Below are positions 51,700 to 60,847 of a stretch of 64,000 nt of DNA, one piece after another; within the stretch, counting starts at the first letter, position 1; every line of letters starts with the position of its first letter. The DNA is taken from contig NZ_JACRTG010000012.1 in NCBI RefSeq assembly GCF_014385195.1, positions 41,460-105,459 on the forward strand. The letters run 5' to 3'. Position numbers and translations under genes: made by a program. The DNA comes from Paratissierella segnis. Lineage in GTDB: Bacteria; Bacillota; Clostridia; Tissierellales; Tissierellaceae. Below the pieces are notes generated by a model, which saw only the letters and a program-made list of their open reading frames with translations, did no database searches and had not been told where the DNA came from.

Positions 51700-52000
51700 C
51701 ATTGTGAACTGTCCTCTATCAACTGTCAACTGTATCTCTATCCCCAAAGCTCGCCCTCAAAACCGGAGATCCTTCGAAAGCAGTGCTTATACTGCTAAAC
51801 TCAGGATGACATCAGCAGTAAATTCGGGTATATAAATGCCGTATAATCACTGCAGGAGTCATTCTGGAACGAAGTGAAGAATCTCTGTTAAAGGCCCTAA
51901 ATCTCGACCCCAACAACTCTTCACTCTTAGTTCTTAGCTCTTCACTTTTCTTTCAATTGTGAATTGTGCATTATGAACTGTGAATTGTGAATTGGTTGTA
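51700..52000. repeat. Composite repeat block; 51800-51968 identical to 50360-50528
   Basis: A second copy of the GAGATCCTTCG..CTCAGGATGAC and GTCATTCTGG..GAAGAATCTC unit plus TTGTGAATTG tract, in the same orientation as the upstream copy. It fills most of the 413-base gap. Confidence 0.9.
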
Positions 52001-52030
52001 ATTTGTCTTTCAATAAATATCCTTTATTGC

Positions 52031-52036
52031 TATAAT
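52031..52036 (+). promoter_or_regulatory. Extended -10 box of comFB
   Basis: TGCTATAAT, an extended -10, lies 82 bases before the start codon; no good -35 is seen. Confidence 0.4.
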
Positions 52037-52112
52037 ATAGCTGTAAAGTGTAAAACAAACATAAAAGTATTGACTTAAGGGTAAAAATATATTTTAATTG
52101 GGGGATAATAAA

Positions 52113-52382
52113 ATGACCGGGATTATATTAAAAAATTACATGGAAGAGATCGTTTTCAGCGTTATTGATGATGTATTGAAGGACATGGATATATGCAGAT
52201 GCGAAAGATGTAAAATGGACATCATAGCTATTTCATTGAACAATTTACCTTCAAAATATGTGGTTACAGAGAGAGGAGAGCTGTATTCTAAAGTAAATTT
52301 ATTCAAAATGCAGGTTGAAGTGGATGTTATAACGGAGATTACAAAAGCGGCTATGATAGTGAAACGAAATCCTAACCATTAA
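52113..52382 (+). CDS. ComFB-family late competence protein
   Basis: An 89-residue protein with the ComFB pattern: N-Y-M-E-E-I-V near residue 7, the metal-binding C-R-C-E-R-C-K-M-D near 28-36, A-I-S-L-N-N-L-P-S-K-Y-V near 39-50. In Bacillus comFB lies in the competence operon but its role is unsettled; related proteins bind cyclic dinucleotides in cyanobacteria. ATG 52113 is preferred to TTG 52098 because GGGGGA lies between them. Confidence 0.85.
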   Translation: MTGIILKNYMEEIVFSVIDDVLKDMDICRCERCKMDIIAISLNNLPSKYVVTERGELYSKVNLFKMQVEVDVITEITKAAMIVKRNPNH

Positions 52383-52458
52383 AAAGATTAGACCCCTTAC
52401 TTCTTCTCCGATTTTATGTTATTATTATAGTAAATACTTATTAGGAGGGACTTTTAAA

Positions 52459-53256
52459 TTGAGAAGCAGATCTAGCAAAGTAAATGGATTATTAATAATA
52501 ATTTTTCTAATGTGCATAATGATTTTTGAGTCAACTGCATTGGCATCTTCAGAATTACCGCATCAACCATTAATCGCTCATGCAGGGGGACATATATACG
52601 GATATAAATATACCAACTCCTTAGAGGCTCTTGAAAATAGCTACAATAACGGGTTTAGATTTATCGAATTAGATTTTGATTGGACACAAGATAATCAGAT
52701 CGTACTTATCCATGACTGGTCAGGAATGGCATCAAGATTATTTATGACAGAGCCCAGAGTATTTACTAAAGCAGAATTTAATAACACTCCTGTATTACAG
52801 AATTTAACGCTATTGGATATAGAAAATCTTGTAAAATGGCTTGAAGATAAAAGCGATGTAAATATTGTGACTGATGTAAAGACTCGAAATTTGGATTTTC
52901 TGCAATATATAGGTCTTAACTATGGACATATAAAAAATCAATTGATTCCGCAAGTATATTCTTTTGACGAATATTTAAAGGCTAAAGAGCTGGGGTATGA
53001 GAATATAATATTGACATTATATAAGAGTAATTATACAGATGATGAAATTGTTGGATTTGCAAAGAATAACGAATTATTTGCTATAACAATGCCTGTTGAA
53101 AGAGGTTATACTTATCTTCCAATGAGGCTCAAGGAATCGGGTGTACTTTCTTATGTACATACGGTCAATGATTTGTATACCTTTGAAGAGTTGAATAAAA
53201 ACGGAGTTTACGGCATATATACGGATTATTTTCAAATGAATCACTGGGTAGAGTAA
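52459..53256 (+). CDS. Secreted glycerophosphodiester phosphodiesterase-like protein
   Basis: A 265-residue protein with a signal peptide (residues 1-30) and a GDPD-type TIM barrel: the catalytic start A-H-A-G-G near 41, E-L-D-F-D-W near 72 and I-H-D-W-S-G near 87. It hydrolyses glycerophosphodiesters to glycerol 3-phosphate. Starts at TTG 52459 after TAGGAGGGA. A Na/Pi transporter follows, suggesting phosphate scavenging. Confidence 0.82.
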   Translation: MRSRSSKVNGLLIIIFLMCIMIFESTALASSELPHQPLIAHAGGHIYGYKYTNSLEALENSYNNGFRFIELDFDWTQDNQIVLIHDWSGMASRLFMTEPRVFTKAEFNNTPVLQNLTLLDIENLVKWLEDKSDVNIVTDVKTRNLDFLQYIGLNYGHIKNQLIPQVYSFDEYLKAKELGYENIILTLYKSNYTDDEIVGFAKNNELFAITMPVERGYTYLPMRLKESGVLSYVHTVNDLYTFEELNKNGVYGIYTDYFQMNHWVE

Positions 53257-53302
53257 GTTGGGCAAGGGGAAAGGTTTTCCTCCTGTCCAATTCTTTTTCT
53301 GA
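53257..53302 (+). terminator. Imperfect terminator hairpin after GDPD gene
   Basis: TTGGGCAAGGGGAAA and TTTCCTCCTGTCCAA pair imperfectly and are followed by TTCTTTTTC. Confidence 0.6.
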
Positions 53303-53414
53303 AATTACTTTTTTTAAATTACATGGAGATACAATAAAAACTATGGTAGAATATAGTTAATTAATAAACGATATGGACAAGGATTTGGTTTCCTTGTCAG
53401 GAGGAGGCAAATAT

Positions 53415-55067
53415 ATGAAACAGTTGATATTCAATTTAATTGGCGGTACAGCTTTGCTTATGTATGGTGTTGACATGATGGGCGAAGGCTTGGAGAATGC
53501 ATCGGGTAATTTGATGAAAAAAATGCTTTCAATTCTCACAGGCAATGTTGTAAGTTCATTTTTGGTCGGAGTTTTTCTGACAGCATTGGTGCAAAGCAGT
53601 ACAGCTATTACGGTGCTTACCGTTGGATTTGTAAATGCAGGGCTTATCGCATTGCCACAAGCTCTTGGAATTATATATGGTGCCAATATAGGTACTACCA
53701 TTACTGCGCAACTTATGGCATTAAGCTTCAGCTTCAACCTTACTGAGGTTGCTCTCCCCGTTCTAGGAATTGGATTTGGCATATCAATATTTGCAAAGAA
53801 AAAGACTATTAAACATATTGGTCAAGCTATTATGGGCTTTGGGCTTATGTTTTTAGGATTGAGTATTTTAAACTCTTCAGTGCCGATTATGAAAGAAAAT
53901 AGTACATTAAGATTCTTCTTTGAAAACTATGCAAGGAATCCTTTCATTGCTGTATTATTAGGCATAGTAGTTACAGCATTAGTACATAGCAGCGCTGCCA
54001 CAGTGGGATTTGTTATGGTATTGGGTCAAGCCGGACTTTTGGATTTAAGTTCAGCTGTATATATTATGCTGGGAGACAATATAGGTACTTGTTTTACCGC
54101 TCAGCTTGCTAGTTTAACAGGCAATATCAACGCAAGGAGAACTGCTTGGGCTCATACTCTATACAATATCTTCGGTGTCGTATTGGTTGCAATTATATTT
54201 CCATTTTTTATAAAGGCAGTAGAACTTATCACAAATACCATACAACCGAATGGTGGATTAGAAGCGCAGATAGCTAATTCACATACAATTTTTAATCTAT
54301 TTTCAGCTATAGCATTTTTGCCAATTACAAAATATTATGTTAAATTTCTAGAGACCATTATAAGACCTAGGGATTCAGATGAAGAGGGGCATGCAATTTA
54401 TTTGGACGGATTGTTATTGGATACTCCGGCTGCAGCGTTTAAGGCATCTTTAGCTGAATTGAAAAGGGGAGCGGATATTGCTAAGACTATGCTCAATAGC
54501 GCTTGGGAAGCTTTGATAAATAAGGACGATAAAAAATTGGAGGAGATTGTAGTTAACGAAGACATTATCAATCAACTTCAACAGGATATTACCATGTATA
54601 TGGTAGAATTATCAAAAAGACCTTTATCCAAAAGTGAATCCATTACACTACATTCAATGATAGATTCAATAAACAATTTAGAAAGAATGGCTGATCATAC
54701 AACTGACATTGGAGAGGCTATAGGAATAAAAATAGAGAAGAATATCACGTTTTCTGAAATAGCCGTGAGTGAAATAAAGGAATTATACGATTTAACAATG
54801 AGAATGATGGAAAAGACTATTGAACTTTTAGACACTGAAAACTTCGAAACGCTAAAATTTGTAGTAGAGTCAGAGAGTATAATGGATGATCTTACAAAGA
54901 GATTTTCCGATAATCATATAGAAAGATTAGAAAGTGGTGAATGTACTATTGAATCAGGAGTTGTTTACTTGGATATAGTCACACACTTTGAAAGGGTAGC
55001 AGATTTAATATATACAGTTGCGTTGGCTGCCATGGACGAACTAAGGGGAATATCTCGTGAATTGTAA
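53415..55067 (+). CDS. Na/Pi cotransporter family protein with PhoU-like C-terminus
   Basis: A 550-residue protein. Residues 1-310 are two NptA repeats with the signature Q-S-S-T-A-I-T-V near 58 and H-S-S-A-A-T-V near 193, plus D-N-I-G-T near 222. Residues 340-545 are PhoU-like helices (R-M-A-D-H and E-R-V-A-D). It probably couples sodium to phosphate uptake. ATG 53415 follows AGGAGGAGG; an earlier in-frame ATG (53373) is less likely. Confidence 0.9.
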   Translation: MKQLIFNLIGGTALLMYGVDMMGEGLENASGNLMKKMLSILTGNVVSSFLVGVFLTALVQSSTAITVLTVGFVNAGLIALPQALGIIYGANIGTTITAQLMALSFSFNLTEVALPVLGIGFGISIFAKKKTIKHIGQAIMGFGLMFLGLSILNSSVPIMKENSTLRFFFENYARNPFIAVLLGIVVTALVHSSAATVGFVMVLGQAGLLDLSSAVYIMLGDNIGTCFTAQLASLTGNINARRTAWAHTLYNIFGVVLVAIIFPFFIKAVELITNTIQPNGGLEAQIANSHTIFNLFSAIAFLPITKYYVKFLETIIRPRDSDEEGHAIYLDGLLLDTPAAAFKASLAELKRGADIAKTMLNSAWEALINKDDKKLEEIVVNEDIINQLQQDITMYMVELSKRPLSKSESITLHSMIDSINNLERMADHTTDIGEAIGIKIEKNITFSEIAVSEIKELYDLTMRMMEKTIELLDTENFETLKFVVESESIMDDLTKRFSDNHIERLESGECTIESGVVYLDIVTHFERVADLIYTVALAAMDELRGISREL

Positions 55068-55106
55068 CTTGAATGTAACAACTTCCGCTAAAATTATGGG
55101 TATAAT
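55063..55106 (+). promoter_or_regulatory. Direct repeat (PhoP-box-like) and -10 before the second stalk gene
   Basis: TGTAAC at 55063 and 55074 (11-base period; minus strand GTTACA-N5-GTTACA), then TATAAT at 55101. The first repeat overlaps the stop codon of the Na/Pi gene. Confidence 0.4.
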
Positions 55107-55136
55107 ATATATATAATTTTAAAGGAGGTACATTAG

Positions 55137-56117
55137 ATGAAAAAAGGAATGGTTATTTCATTGGCTGCTATATTGACCATAAGCCCTATGGTTGTTAAGG
55201 GTGAGGAAGCAAAGGTTGATAATCCGGTTCAAACTCCAATATCAGCACCATTGGAAGCTCAAGAAGTGCAGCCGGAATATATAGGATTTAAAGGGAAAAT
55301 TAGTCAGATTGAAAATATTGATGGTAATTTTAGGATATTAGCTGAAAATGGGTTAAAGGAAGGTTTAAACTCCCTATATGCATATATTGGCGATGATGTA
55401 ATATTGTTGAACGATAAAACCATGGATTTCGTAGAAAAAGATGATTTGAAGGAAGGTATGGAAATATCCGTTTATTATCATAAAAATACTATTATGACTA
55501 TGAGTTTACCGCCAATGCTAACACCTGATGTAGTTGTAGTAAATGAAGCTGGAGACAAAAATAGCGTTATAGTGTCTAATTTCAACAAGGATTTTTTAAA
55601 CAAAGAAGGATCTTTGTATGTTAGACCCGGTGAAAAAACCATCATAATAGATAAAGATGGAAACAAGGTGGATAAAAAGGATTTAGTCGATAGAGACTGG
55701 ATAGCTTTTTATAATATAGTATTGGAAAGTTATCCCGGACAGACGTCACCTGAAAAAATAATCTTAATGCCTGAAAGGGAAAAACTTCCTGAGTCAACGA
55801 AGGTTGTATTAAAAGATGAAGTATATAAAAATGATGAAGGAGTATTGATGATTCCACTAAGACAAGTGACTGAAGGTTTGGGCTATGAATTGAAGTGGTA
55901 TCAAGACAAAAAAGCGGTTGAAATAACAAGGGGAAATCAATGGTCAATGGTTACCATAGGTGAGGATAGATATAATTTTGCCAGAATGTATATCGAACTA
56001 GGTACTGCACCTGTATTGAAAGATTCTAAGACCTATGTGCCTGTTAACTTTGCAGAAAAGGTATTGATAGCCACAGTAGATATATTAGATGACGGAACTG
56101 TAACAATCACACAATAG
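55137..56117 (+). CDS. Exported stalk-domain protein
   Basis: A 326-residue protein with a signal peptide (about residues 1-22), a Pro-rich linker, a beta domain (about 48-220) and a C-terminal stalk (copper amine oxidase N-like) domain (M-I-P-L-R-Q-V-T-E-G-L-G-Y near 239-251; Y-V-P-V-N-F near 300). It is probably wall-associated. It precedes an SLH-domain gene, separated by a strong terminator. Confidence 0.78.
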   Translation: MKKGMVISLAAILTISPMVVKGEEAKVDNPVQTPISAPLEAQEVQPEYIGFKGKISQIENIDGNFRILAENGLKEGLNSLYAYIGDDVILLNDKTMDFVEKDDLKEGMEISVYYHKNTIMTMSLPPMLTPDVVVVNEAGDKNSVIVSNFNKDFLNKEGSLYVRPGEKTIIIDKDGNKVDKKDLVDRDWIAFYNIVLESYPGQTSPEKIILMPEREKLPESTKVVLKDEVYKNDEGVLMIPLRQVTEGLGYELKWYQDKKAVEITRGNQWSMVTIGEDRYNFARMYIELGTAPVLKDSKTYVPVNFAEKVLIATVDILDDGTVTITQ

Positions 56118-56125
56118 AAATGTAA

Positions 56126-56172
56126 ATTATGACCAAAAGTTTAATGCTTTTGGTCATAATTAGATGTTTTTT
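56126..56172 (+). terminator. Terminator after second stalk gene
   Basis: ATTATGACCAAAAG and CTTTTGGTCATAAT form a perfect 14-bp stem, with a T run eight bases later. Confidence 0.85.
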
Positions 56173-56190
56173 TATTTAGGGGGAGATTAG

Positions 56191-57714
56191 ATGAATAAAA
56201 GATTTGTATCTTTATTCATGATTGTTCTTATCTTGTTGGGAAATAGCGGATTTACATATGCCTTTTCAGGAAATCCGAAGATTGATTGGCTTATAGAAAG
56301 AGGTATCGTTCAGGGTGACAATCGAGGGCTGAGACTATATGACGGTATTACCAGAGCAGAAGCTACAAAATTGATCGTTGAAGCCAGCGGGCTCGGAGAT
56401 CGAGTACCTAATTTCGAAGGGTTAAAGAGCATGTTCATTGATATGAAGGATAATTGGGCAAATGGCTATGTCAATGTAGCGGTTATCAATTCTTTGGTAA
56501 ATGGCTATCAAGATAAGACCTTTAGACCCGGTAACAATATCTCATATGCAGAAGTTATCAAGATGCTTGTAATGGCACGAGGTGAGAAGGTAGATACTGT
56601 CGGATTCGGCGGCCCTTATTGGTTTATACCTTATAGAGTAAAGGCTGAGCAAATGGGTATTACGGAAGGAATGTTCATACCTGATTTTTCTGCAAATGCA
56701 ACAAGGGGAATGGTCTTTGAACTTGTTTACAACACGATTATAAAAGGCATGAATAAGGATGTGGAAATATATAAGGGTATAGTTGTTGACAATAGCCGTA
56801 CATCCAAGTTAAATGATGATGAAGTGAATATTGTATTGTTTGAGGATTTGAATGATTCCAATGCTTATCCCAGATATAAGATGGGGGAAAAAATAAAGGT
56901 GAACATACCAAAGGGTTTGGCTGATACAGGGGGAATTCTTGGAGTTGTGGTGGATATCCATATAGATCGGAACAACATGGCTACAGAGATTGAACTGGAC
57001 AAAAGTTATTCATATATAGAAGGTCCGATTTTGGCAAGTGAATATGATGTATATATGGGTGCAAATGGTAAATATTATGATGTTTATCAGGACAAACTCC
57101 AAGGGGTAATCCATAATGACAAAAGCTATGATTATGATGATTTTGTCTATGATCTGGGAGACTATGATGAATATGGTGATGCAGCATTTCTTGCCGAATT
57201 TGCTAGGGTTACCGTCAAGGGTTCCAAGGTGTATTTTATTGATTCCTATACTTTTGACGATATTGCTCCTGTAAACAATGTAAGACCTAGTAGGAATGAG
57301 GTATATATCTATGATGACAAAAAGGATGGGAGAGATGCTACAATATCTTTGTCTTCGGTAATCGGATATTCTCATGATAGCGGGTTTCTATCCTTGGATA
57401 TAGATGATATCTATCCCGGAGATGTAATTCATATCTATAATAAAAACCATGCCATAGCAAGAATTGATGCTGAAAATCATGGCATATTTGAAGATATAAT
57501 AGAAAATCAAGGTTTTTATTTTGCGCAAATTGATGGGGATACTTATCAAGTTCGGGAAGCCAACAGGAGGAGGCCGGTATTTTCATTGGATGGTAATAAA
57601 TACTATACATTATATGCAGATACCGCTTTTGAAGAGCTTCATAACCTAATAGACTCAGATATCATATATCTATTGGATATAAATGATCATGTTCAATCCA
57701 TAACTAAAAGATAA
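56191..57714 (+). CDS. SLH-domain surface protein
   Basis: A 507-residue exported protein with a signal peptide (cleaved near residue 25) and S-layer homology modules: about 28-65 (I-T-R-A-E-A-T-K-L), 70-125 (D-W-A-N-G-Y-type W-A-N-G-Y-V and F-R-P-G-N-N-I-S-Y-A-E) and about 130-175. These bind pyruvylated secondary wall polymer. The remaining 330 residues are Asp/Tyr-rich, beta-type and unrecognised. Confidence 0.87.
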   Translation: MNKRFVSLFMIVLILLGNSGFTYAFSGNPKIDWLIERGIVQGDNRGLRLYDGITRAEATKLIVEASGLGDRVPNFEGLKSMFIDMKDNWANGYVNVAVINSLVNGYQDKTFRPGNNISYAEVIKMLVMARGEKVDTVGFGGPYWFIPYRVKAEQMGITEGMFIPDFSANATRGMVFELVYNTIIKGMNKDVEIYKGIVVDNSRTSKLNDDEVNIVLFEDLNDSNAYPRYKMGEKIKVNIPKGLADTGGILGVVVDIHIDRNNMATEIELDKSYSYIEGPILASEYDVYMGANGKYYDVYQDKLQGVIHNDKSYDYDDFVYDLGDYDEYGDAAFLAEFARVTVKGSKVYFIDSYTFDDIAPVNNVRPSRNEVYIYDDKKDGRDATISLSSVIGYSHDSGFLSLDIDDIYPGDVIHIYNKNHAIARIDAENHGIFEDIIENQGFYFAQIDGDTYQVREANRRRPVFSLDGNKYYTLYADTAFEELHNLIDSDIIYLLDINDHVQSITKR

Positions 57715-57721
57715 TTAAAAA

Positions 57722-57755
57722 AACTCCAAGGGCTTATGTATCTGCCTTTGGAGTT
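57722..57755. terminator. Convergent terminator
   Basis: AACTCCAAGG and CCTTTGGAGTT pair between the SLH gene (plus) and lipoprotein gene (minus), overlapping the last codons of the latter. Confidence 0.75.
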
Positions 57756-58105
57756 GGTATTATATCAAGTAACAATTTTTCTGAATCTTCATATACGATA
57801 AATGTTACAGAATTATCGTCTTTTTCGGATACTATGCCATTAGGCTTCATATTGGTTCTTGTGGTCCATCCATCTTTTTCTAAATCCTTTTCATATCCTT
57901 CAAGAAATGTATCTAAATTTTCATTTTTTATTTCATAGGTAGAAATCTCCATTTTAGTTTTTTCGATTTTTTTATTATATGTCTCTTTTAATTCCATATT
58001 ATCCTTTATGGGGATATCTAAAGATTCTACGGACAATTTGGAACTGCATCCCACGGTAAATATTCCAATCGATAATGTTATAATAAGTACGAGGATTCTT
58101 TTCAT
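57734..58105 (-). CDS. Small lipoprotein, unknown function
   Basis: A 123-residue lipoprotein with a signal peptide ending V-G-C-S (Cys20). The mature domain is charged, with a helix (about 38-60) followed by a beta sheet (D-G-W-T-T-R-T near 79). No family recognised. Ribosome site on the minus strand is AAGAGGTG. Convergent with the SLH gene. Confidence 0.7.
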   Translation of the reverse strand: MKRILVLIITLSIGIFTVGCSSKLSVESLDIPIKDNMELKETYNKKIEKTKMEISTYEIKNENLDTFLEGYEKDLEKDGWTTRTNMKPNGIVSEKDDNSVTFIVYEDSEKLLLDIIPTPKADT

Positions 58106-58211
58106 AGGTCAACACCTCTTTCTACAGATTGCTCACAATAAAGATTTACTAATGAAGTTTAGCATATATTTTGACCCTTGTCAATTATTTTTCCCTTACA
58201 AAAGTTGACAG

Positions 58212-58345
58212 CATAGCTCGAACTAAGCAAGCAGTAAATCACTGCAGGATATCATTCTGAGACGGACAGGATTAACCTAACTAACGAAGAATCTCTGTCT
58301 TTACACCGTAGGTGTCATTCTGAACGCAAGTGAAGAATCCTTTTT
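58212..58345. repeat. Composite repeat before the 5'-nucleotidase gene
   Basis: Two ATCATTCTGA/GTCATTCTGA..GAAGAATC units, with ACACC-GTA-GGTGT between them. The left unit contains an internal CAGGATTAACCTAACTAACG as in 50330. Nothing else is seen in the 357-base gap apart from the leader of the next gene. Confidence 0.8.
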
Positions 58346-58462
58346 TATTAAAAATTCAAAAAAAAGAAGGATTTTAACAGTTTATAAAGAATATATACTA
58401 TAGGAGTAATATATACGGGGATGGCTTTTATTAATCCAATAATATTAAAAGGAGGAGAAATA

Positions 58463-60505
58463 ATGGTTTCAAAAAACAAAAGAGTTTTAAGCGTAATACT
58501 TTCGTTCTTCTTGGTTTTAGGCATAATCATTGTTCCTACTAGTTCCTCTGCAGAAGAAAACATAAAACTTACCATCATAGGAACCACTGATCTTCATGCA
58601 AACATTTACAATTGGTCGTATGAAGACGGAAAAGAGGTAGATGATATTGGCATGGCAAAGGTTTATTCTGTAATACAAAAAATCAGAGAAGAAAACCCAA
58701 ATACTTTGCTGATTGATAATGGAGACAGCATTCAGGGTACTATCTTATCTGATGACTTGTACAATTTCAATCTGGAGTTAAAACATCCTGTTATTGATGT
58801 GATGAATTTTATGGGATATGATTCAATGACCTTAGGAAATCATGAGTTTAACTTTGGAATCGAGATGATACAAAAAATAGAAAAGGAAGCAGAGTTTCCA
58901 ATACTTGCAGCCAATGCGACTTATGACAAAGATGGATCTTACCTTGTAAAACCCTATGTAATCAAAGAAGTAGCAGGAATAAAAGTCGGAATATTGGGAA
59001 TTACAAATCCAAACATTCCAAGATGGGACGGACCGAAAGTAAATGGTATGGTTTCATTTGATAAGCCGGCAGATATAATGGAAAAAAATATCAAAGAAAT
59101 GAAAAAAGAGGGAGCGGACATTATTGTAGTAGCATCTCATATAGGTTTTGAGGAAGAATATGAAGGAATGGGGGATAGTGCTAAGGAATTGGCGGAAAAA
59201 TTCCCGGAAGTTGCTGTAATTCTTTCCGGTCATCACCATGTAACTGAAAATCACAAGATTGGAAATACTTTAATCGGAGCAGCAAGAGATGCCGGAAGAC
59301 AAGTAGTTGTATTTAATCTTGAATTGGCAAAGAAAGAAGATTCTTTTGAAATAGTAAATAGTGAAGTAGAAGTAATTGATGTGACTGGTTACGAAGCATC
59401 CGATGAATTGAAGGAATATGCTAAAGAATATCACGAGAAAACCCTTGAGTTCCTTGAAGAAACAATCGGAAAAGTCTCGGAAGATTTTGCACCGCCTTCT
59501 GAAATACCGGGTATACCTGAGGCTCAACTAAAGGATACAGCTTTGATAGATTTAATAAACAATGTACAGCTTAAAGCTACAGGAGCAGATGTTTCAGGTG
59601 CCGCGCTGTTTTCATCGGGGTCTAACTTAAGAAAAGGCGATGTAAACTATGCAAATATATTTGAAATATATAAATATCCAAATACATTGGTGGGCGTAGA
59701 AGTAACAGGTAAGGAATTGAAAGACTATATGGAATGGTCTGCTAACTATTATAATACATTTACCAAAGGGGATATAAATATAAGCTTTAATCCGGATATT
59801 AGAGTTTATAATTATGATATGTTTCAAGGTGTAGATTATAAGGTAGATATTTCCAAGCCTATAGGTGAAAGAATAGTAGATCTTAAGTTTAAGGGCGAAC
59901 TGGTAAAGGATACTGACAAACTAAAATTAGCTATCAACAATTATAGATATGGCGGATTAACAAGTATGGGAATAATAAGTGAAGAACCATATTTTAATTC
60001 TGACCCTAAATCTTTAAGAAGTTATATTGCGGATTTTATAAAGGAAAATGGTACAATTGAACCGGAGGTAGATAATAACTGGGAAGTCATAGGAGCTGAT
60101 CTAGATCACCCATTAAGGGATTATATTATAGCTGAGGTCAAGGCAGGAAATATAGAAATACCTAAATCAGAAGATGGAAGGACTATAAATGTCAAGGCTT
60201 TAAATGCTGATGATATGATTAAAAAAGGAATGATACCTAAGGAAGTTCTGCTTGAGCATGGTCTGGGGGATGTCCCTGTAGAAGAAAAACCTGCAGAAAA
60301 TCCAGTTGAAGAACCAAAACCGGCACCTGTTCCGGCACCAGCTCCGGTACCTCAGCCGGAAGTTAGAAAATACGTAGTAAAAGCAGGAGACGTGCTTTGG
60401 AAAATAGCAAGATCATTTGATACTACTTGGGAGAAATTAGCTGAATTCAATAGTCTCAAGAACCCACATCTAATCCTCCCAGGGCAAGTAATACTATTAC
60501 CGTAA
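58463..60505 (+). CDS. Secreted 5'-nucleotidase/UDP-sugar hydrolase with LysM anchor
   Basis: A 680-residue exported enzyme. After the signal peptide (1-28) comes a metallophosphatase domain (G-T-T-D-L-H-A-N, D-N-G-D-S, G-N-H-E-F-N, G-H-H-H-V within about 35-260), a 5'-nucleotidase C-terminal domain (about 305-520), a Pro/Ala/Val linker and one LysM domain (Y-V-V-K-A-G-D-V-L-W-K-I-A; last 45 residues). It releases phosphate and nucleosides outside the cell while held to peptidoglycan. ATG 58463 follows AAAGGAGGAG. Confidence 0.93.
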   Translation: MVSKNKRVLSVILSFFLVLGIIIVPTSSSAEENIKLTIIGTTDLHANIYNWSYEDGKEVDDIGMAKVYSVIQKIREENPNTLLIDNGDSIQGTILSDDLYNFNLELKHPVIDVMNFMGYDSMTLGNHEFNFGIEMIQKIEKEAEFPILAANATYDKDGSYLVKPYVIKEVAGIKVGILGITNPNIPRWDGPKVNGMVSFDKPADIMEKNIKEMKKEGADIIVVASHIGFEEEYEGMGDSAKELAEKFPEVAVILSGHHHVTENHKIGNTLIGAARDAGRQVVVFNLELAKKEDSFEIVNSEVEVIDVTGYEASDELKEYAKEYHEKTLEFLEETIGKVSEDFAPPSEIPGIPEAQLKDTALIDLINNVQLKATGADVSGAALFSSGSNLRKGDVNYANIFEIYKYPNTLVGVEVTGKELKDYMEWSANYYNTFTKGDINISFNPDIRVYNYDMFQGVDYKVDISKPIGERIVDLKFKGELVKDTDKLKLAINNYRYGGLTSMGIISEEPYFNSDPKSLRSYIADFIKENGTIEPEVDNNWEVIGADLDHPLRDYIIAEVKAGNIEIPKSEDGRTINVKALNADDMIKKGMIPKEVLLEHGLGDVPVEEKPAENPVEEPKPAPVPAPAPVPQPEVRKYVVKAGDVLWKIARSFDTTWEKLAEFNSLKNPHLILPGQVILLP

Positions 60506-60802
60506 AGACAGTTGACAGAGGATAATGGGAGAATAGAGAGGCTGTTAGGAAATAGCGAAATCTAACTCTCTGGATAAGGACTTACTAAAATAGAAAATCC
60601 TAAAAGGTTTAATCCTGGTCCATTTGTTTCCCTCCTTAGCTCTTTAAGTAGTAATATCAAAATTTATTATTTCTTTGAACTTTCTGCTAATTTAATTTTA
60701 AAGAAATTATGACATATGTCACCACTCAACATTTCAGGATGAAACTGTAGACCAATTACAATAAGCAAATAGTGTAGAAATTTTTAACAATCACACGACA
60801 GA
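60506..60802. other. Intergenic region without recognised gene
   Basis: AT-rich stretch after the 5'-nucleotidase gene. No reading frame with a ribosome site and no member of the dispersed repeat family is seen. Confidence 0.6.
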
Positions 60803-60846
60803 AAATGGACAAGAGGTAAATTTTTAACCTTTTGTCCATTTTTTCA
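60803..60846. terminator. Bidirectional terminator
   Basis: AAATGGACAAGAGGT and ACCTTTTGTCCATTT pair imperfectly, with a T run on the plus strand and an A run before it, just beyond the pepD stop. Confidence 0.75.
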
Positions 60847-60847
60847 G

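Noticed and set aside
53357..53782. 141-codon antisense frame over the Na/Pi transporter start
   Set aside because: Covers a well-supported gene start on the other strand and has no motif.
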